This document shows, one piece after another, positions 4,346 through 7,643 of a stretch of 7,643 nucleotides of DNA. The notes beneath the pieces are model-generated. The model had not been told where the DNA came from. It searched no databases and worked only from the letters and a program-made list of their open reading frames with translations. The stretch is from IDS-8 sp964424805 (lineage in GTDB: Bacteria; Pseudomonadota; Gammaproteobacteria; Steroidobacterales; Woeseiaceae): positions 1 to 7,643 of the forward strand of contig CAYRKH010000114.1 in the NCBI GenBank assembly GCA_964424805.1, read 5' to 3'. The position numbers were made by a program, and so were the translations under genes. Position 1 is the stretch's first letter. Each line of letters opens with the position of its first letter.

Positions 4346-6421
4346 GTGGACGCCTCAGCGCCGCCAGTCATCGACCCCTATATCAACCGGGATTTGAGCC
4401 TGCTCGAGTTCAATCGGCGAGTGCTGGCCCAGGTGAGCGACCCTTCGGTGCCAACCCTGGAGCGCCTGCGCTTCCTGTGCATCTCTTCCACCAACCTGGA
4501 CGAGTTCTTCGAGATTCGCGTCGCCGCGCTCAAGCAGCGGCACGAGCTCGGCGCACCCGCACCCGGGCCGGACAAGCTCACACCGCAGCAGCTCATCGAC
4601 AGGATACGCGAACAATCCCTGTCGCTGGTGCAGCAGCAGTACCGGCTCCTGAACGAGACGATCCTGCCCGGCCTCCAGGAACAGCACATCAGGTTCCTGC
4701 CGCGCGAGCGCTGGACGCCCGCCCAGCGCCGCTGGCTGAACGGCTACTTCGAGGACGAAATCGTGCCGGTGCTGACGCCCCTGACACTCGATCCCTCGCG
4801 TCCGTTCCCGCGCATGCTGAACAAGAGCCTGAACTTCGTCGTGCGGCTCAAGGGACGGGACGCTTTCGGCCGCACGCGCCACCGCGCCGTCGTCCAGGCG
4901 CCGCGCTCGCTGCCGCGAATCATCCGTGTGCCCGACGAGCACTGCGAGCCCGGGGACAACTACGTGCTCCTCTCGTCGATTATTCACGCGCACGTCGACG
5001 AGCTGTTCCCGGGCCTGCAGGTCGAGGGCTGCTACCAGTTCCGCGTTACGCGCAACAGCAATCTCTACGTCGACAACGAAGAAGTCGACGATCTCGTGCT
5101 GGCGCTCCAGGGACAGCTCGCGGCCAGCCGCTACGGCGCGGCCGTCCGGCTCGAGGTTGGCAAGGACTGTCCCGAGGAACTTTCGGACTTCCTGCTCGAC
5201 CACTTCGACCTGGAGCGCAGCGACCTGTTCGCGGTGGACGGCCCCGTCAACCTGAATCGGCTCGCGGCCATCTGCGACACGGCGCGGCGGCCGGAACTCT
5301 GCTATCCACCGTTCACGCCGGGCCTGCCGGCAGCGCTGCGCGCGGAGGAGGATATTTTTTCGGTGCTCAAGCGGCAGAACCTGCTGCTGCATCACCCGTA
5401 CCAGTCGTTCGCCCCCGTCGTCGACTTCATTGCGCGCGCGGCGGCCGACCCGAACGTGCTCGCGATCAAGCAGACCCTCTATAGAACCGGGGCGGAGTCA
5501 CCCTTCGTCGACCACCTTGTGAACGCCGCCCGCGCCGGGAAAGAGGTGACGGTCGTGGTCGAGCTGATGGCACGCTTCGACGAAGCGGCGAACATCTCGC
5601 TTGCGACCCGCCTGCAGGAGGCAGGCGCGCACGTGGTCTACGGACTCGTCGGTTACAAGACCCACGGCAAAATGGCGCTCGTCGTTCGGCGGGAGCACGG
5701 CAAGCTCGTCCGCTACGTCCATCTCGGCACCGGCAACTATCACCCGGGGACCGCGCGCCTTTATACCGACTACGGCTTCATGAGCGCCAGCCGGCAGATC
5801 GGCGAAGACGTGCACAAGGTGTTCATGCAGCTTACGAGCCTGACGGCGGCCCGCGACGTGAGCCGGGTACTGACCGCTCCATTCCTGCTTTTCGACGCGA
5901 TGCGCGAGCGGATCGAACGGGAGGCGGAGCATGCGAATCACGGCCGCCCGGCGCGCATAATCGTCAAAGTCAATGCGCTCACGGAACCCGGGATCATCGA
6001 CGCCCTGTACCAGGCCTCGAGCGCCGGGGTCAAAATAGACCTGATCGTCCGCGGTATCTGCTCGCTGCGACCGGGTGTTCGCGGCCTGTCCGACAATATC
6101 CGCGTGCGCTCGATCATCGGCCGGTTCCTCGAGCACTCGCGGGTCTACTATTTCGAGAACGGCGGCAACGAGGAATACTTCTGTTCCAGCGCCGACTGGA
6201 TGGACCGCAACTTCTTCCGGCGCACCGAAGTCTGCTTCCCCGTCCGGAGGCGCGCACTGAAGAAAAGACTGCGAGCGGATCTCGACCTCCTGCTTGCGGA
6301 CAACTGCCAGGCCTGGTCGCTCTGCGGAGACGGCTCCTACGAAAAGTGCGGAGCGGATCCGGAAGAAGAATTGGTCTCGGCGCAGCAGGCGTTGCTCTCG
6401 GAGCTTGCCGGCCCTCCCTAG
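4346..6421 (+). CDS. ppk: Polyphosphate kinase 1
   Basis: This enzyme makes inorganic polyphosphate by reversible transfer of the ATP gamma-phosphate. With the GTG start it has 691 residues (E. coli 688). Every E. coli active-site residue I recall is present at a constant offset of +5: N50 in SSTNLDEF, R380 in LYRTG, R410 in VELMARFDE, H440 in GYKTHGK (the phosphohistidine), H459, Y473, R569 in IVRG, H597 in LEHSR, and R626. The four-part PPK1 layout is complete: a helical N-terminal ATP-binding part, a head domain, and two phospholipase-D-like C-terminal domains. The frame is open back to TTG at 4292, but that codon lies on the predicted -10 box, and the added residues look unlike a PPK N-terminus. 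GTG gives VDASAPPVIDPYINRDLSLL, a typical beginning. A glycosyltransferase follows after 23 nt and may be co-transcribed. Confidence 0.95.
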   Translation: MDASAPPVIDPYINRDLSLLEFNRRVLAQVSDPSVPTLERLRFLCISSTNLDEFFEIRVAALKQRHELGAPAPGPDKLTPQQLIDRIREQSLSLVQQQYRLLNETILPGLQEQHIRFLPRERWTPAQRRWLNGYFEDEIVPVLTPLTLDPSRPFPRMLNKSLNFVVRLKGRDAFGRTRHRAVVQAPRSLPRIIRVPDEHCEPGDNYVLLSSIIHAHVDELFPGLQVEGCYQFRVTRNSNLYVDNEEVDDLVLALQGQLAASRYGAAVRLEVGKDCPEELSDFLLDHFDLERSDLFAVDGPVNLNRLAAICDTARRPELCYPPFTPGLPAALRAEEDIFSVLKRQNLLLHHPYQSFAPVVDFIARAAADPNVLAIKQTLYRTGAESPFVDHLVNAARAGKEVTVVVELMARFDEAANISLATRLQEAGAHVVYGLVGYKTHGKMALVVRREHGKLVRYVHLGTGNYHPGTARLYTDYGFMSASRQIGEDVHKVFMQLTSLTAARDVSRVLTAPFLLFDAMRERIEREAEHANHGRPARIIVKVNALTEPGIIDALYQASSAGVKIDLIVRGICSLRPGVRGLSDNIRVRSIIGRFLEHSRVYYFENGGNEEYFCSSADWMDRNFFRRTEVCFPVRRRALKKRLRADLDLLLADNCQAWSLCGDGSYEKCGADPEEELVSAQQALLSELAGPP

Positions 6422-6444
6422 GGGACCCGGCCCGGTTGACGTAA

Positions 6445-7569
6445 ATGCGCCGTCCCAGCATCTGCTTTGTTGCGCCCAGGGCTTTCCCGATCCTCTCGGA
6501 AGACCCGACGACGCCAATCGTCGGCGGGGCCGAACTCCAGCAGGTCATCATTGCCCGGGGGCTCGCGCGGCGAGACTACCGGGTGTCCATGATCTGCCTG
6601 GACTTCGGCCAGCAAGACGCGATCGATCTGGACGGGATCAGGATCTTTCGTGCGTTCCGCCCGGATGAAGGGATCCCTTTCATCCGGTTCCTGTGGCCGC
6701 GGCTCACCGATATCTGGGCCTGCATGAAACGCGCGGACGCCGATATTTACTACCAACGGGCGGCCGGCGTCTGGACGGGTGTCATGGCCTTTTTCTGCAA
6801 GCGGCACCGGAAAAAATCCATCTTCGCGGGGGCAGGAAACCCGAACTTTTACCGGGACACCGATCGCGTCAAATATCGCCGCGACCGCCGCATCTACGAG
6901 TGGGGCCTGCAGAACGTCGATCGTATCGTCGTACAGAACCCCGAACAGGAAGCGCTCTGCCGCGAAAATTTCGGCCGCGAGTCCATCCTGGTCCCGAGCT
7001 GCTACGAATCCCCGGTGTCGGAACCGAACCGGTCCGCTAAAGAGATCCTCTGGGTGTCGACGTTCCGGCGACTCAAGCGCCCCGGGCTTTTTATCGAGCT
7101 TGCGGAGGCATTTCCCGAGCTCAGGTTCAAGATGGTCGGCGGACCCGGGCCGGCAGATGCCGATGCGCGCCTGTACGAGGACATCAAGGCGCGGGCCGAG
7201 CGCGCCGGGAACGTGGAGTTCCTGGGTTTCGTACCGCCCTCGGCGGTCGAGGAACACTTTGCGCGCGCATCCCTGTTCGTCAACACGTCCGAGAGCGAGG
7301 GCTTCCCGAATACCTTCCTGCAATCCTGGGCCAGGGAAGTTCCGACGCTGTCTTTCGTCGATTCCGGGGCCCGGCTCGACGGACGGCCGGTGGGCAGGAC
7401 AGTGGAGTCCATCACAGAAATGAAACGCGCGATCACGAACCTGATGGAGGACGATGCGATGCGCCAACGGGAGGGAAGGAGATGCAGGGAATACATCGAA
7501 GAGCACCATTCCCTCGATCGTATACTCGACCGCTACGAGCAGATTTTCTCGGGACTGATGCGTGAGTGA
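6445..7569 (+). CDS. GT4-like glycosyltransferase, probably for a surface or exported polysaccharide
   Basis: This is a GT-B-fold enzyme of the GT4 (RfaB/WcaL-like) type, 374 residues, expected to add a sugar from a nucleotide donor to a growing glycan at the cytoplasmic face of the membrane. The N-terminal acceptor half has the VGGAELQQ loop (26–33) typical of GT4. The C-terminal donor half starts near 198 with ILWVSTFRRLKRPGLFIELA, and K211 sits at the usual donor-phosphate position. Then come VEFLGFV (257–263) and SESEGFPNTFLQSWA (282–296). In the usual E-x7-E motif the first glutamate is E285, but the second place is Q293. I recall this TFLQ form from a GT4 subgroup, so it need not mean loss of activity. 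No membrane helix is evident. The ATG at 6445 has no clear Shine–Dalgarno. Sugar and linkage cannot be told from sequence. The next gene overlaps it by 8 nt. Confidence 0.88.
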   Translation: MRRPSICFVAPRAFPILSEDPTTPIVGGAELQQVIIARGLARRDYRVSMICLDFGQQDAIDLDGIRIFRAFRPDEGIPFIRFLWPRLTDIWACMKRADADIYYQRAAGVWTGVMAFFCKRHRKKSIFAGAGNPNFYRDTDRVKYRRDRRIYEWGLQNVDRIVVQNPEQEALCRENFGRESILVPSCYESPVSEPNRSAKEILWVSTFRRLKRPGLFIELAEAFPELRFKMVGGPGPADADARLYEDIKARAERAGNVEFLGFVPPSAVEEHFARASLFVNTSESEGFPNTFLQSWAREVPTLSFVDSGARLDGRPVGRTVESITEMKRAITNLMEDDAMRQREGRRCREYIEEHHSLDRILDRYEQIFSGLMRE

Positions 7570-7643
7570 AGGACTGCCCGCCTTGTTCCTCCTGAACAGC
7601 CTGAGCACAGGGGGCTCCGAAACGAAGATCGTCAGGCTGGCCA
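7562..7643 (+). CDS. Glycosyltransferase, N-terminal fragment (cut by window edge)
   Basis: The frame opens with GTG at 7562, overlaps the previous stop (TGA 7567–7569) by 8 nt, and runs open to the window end, giving 27 codons. The product begins SEGLPALFLLNSLSTGG and continues SETKIVRLA: a hydrophobic beta-strand followed by a GG-x-E loop, which is how GT4 enzymes begin. With the preceding gene it suggests a polysaccharide cluster continuing to the right. With only 27 residues the family call is tentative, and no donor half is visible. Confidence 0.7.
   Translation, partial: MSEGLPALFLLNSLSTGGSETKIVRLA

Noticed and set aside
3889..5484. Plus-strand 531-codon frame spanning the end of anmK and the start of ppk
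   Set aside because: It is out of frame with both real genes, crosses the intergenic promoter and is an Arg/Ala/Pro-rich shadow typical of GC-rich DNA.
6407..6431. Hairpin at the ppk stop as an intrinsic terminator
   Set aside because: The stem is interrupted and followed by CCGGTTGACG with no T-run, so termination is unlikely.
6436..6464. Promoter with -35 TTGACG before the glycosyltransferase
   Set aside because: No -10-like hexamer occurs at 16–18 bp, and the start would lie inside the coding sequence.

Overview
The window reads as chromosomal DNA of a GC-rich gammaproteobacterium. Two things support this. The 5' end of a 16S rRNA gene, with its leader, is of gammaproteobacterial type (boxA TGCTCTTTAACAA, boxC TGTGTGGG). 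The gene order anmK–mepM–tyrS–16S also matches what I recall from Pseudomonas aeruginosa (PA0666–PA0668 followed by an rRNA operon). The genus cannot be read from 49 bases of 16S.

Left part, minus strand (1–1587): tyrS (tyrosyl-tRNA synthetase) is followed after about 50 bp by a strong, canonical rRNA promoter, a structured ~250-nt leader with antitermination boxes, and the first 49 bases of 16S rRNA, cut by the window edge. Positions 1588–1739 form a divergent control region. It holds a weak predicted tyrS promoter, a good predicted mepM promoter (TTGACC-N17-TAGAGT) and a perfect 17-bp palindrome that covers the mepM transcription start and touches its ribosome binding site.

Right part, plus strand (1740–7643): mepM (membrane-anchored M23 peptidoglycan endopeptidase) and anmK (anhydro-N-acetylmuramic acid kinase) overlap by the 4 bases TTGA, forming a small wall-remodelling and recycling operon. 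After 96 bp with an extended -10 promoter comes ppk (polyphosphate kinase 1). Close behind it are a GT4-type glycosyltransferase and the first 27 codons of a second GT4-like glycosyltransferase overlapping the first by 8 bases. This is probably the start of a surface-polysaccharide gene cluster that continues beyond the window.

The themes are translation capacity (tyrS, rrn), cell-wall turnover (mepM, anmK), phosphate/energy storage (ppk) and envelope glycan synthesis (the glycosyltransferases). All intact proteins fall into well-known families with their key residues present. I see no CRISPR array, mobile element, toxin–antitoxin pair, phage gene or clearly new system. The most interesting signals are regulatory: the palindrome at mepM, the folded rrn leader, and four of six protein starts being TTG or GTG.
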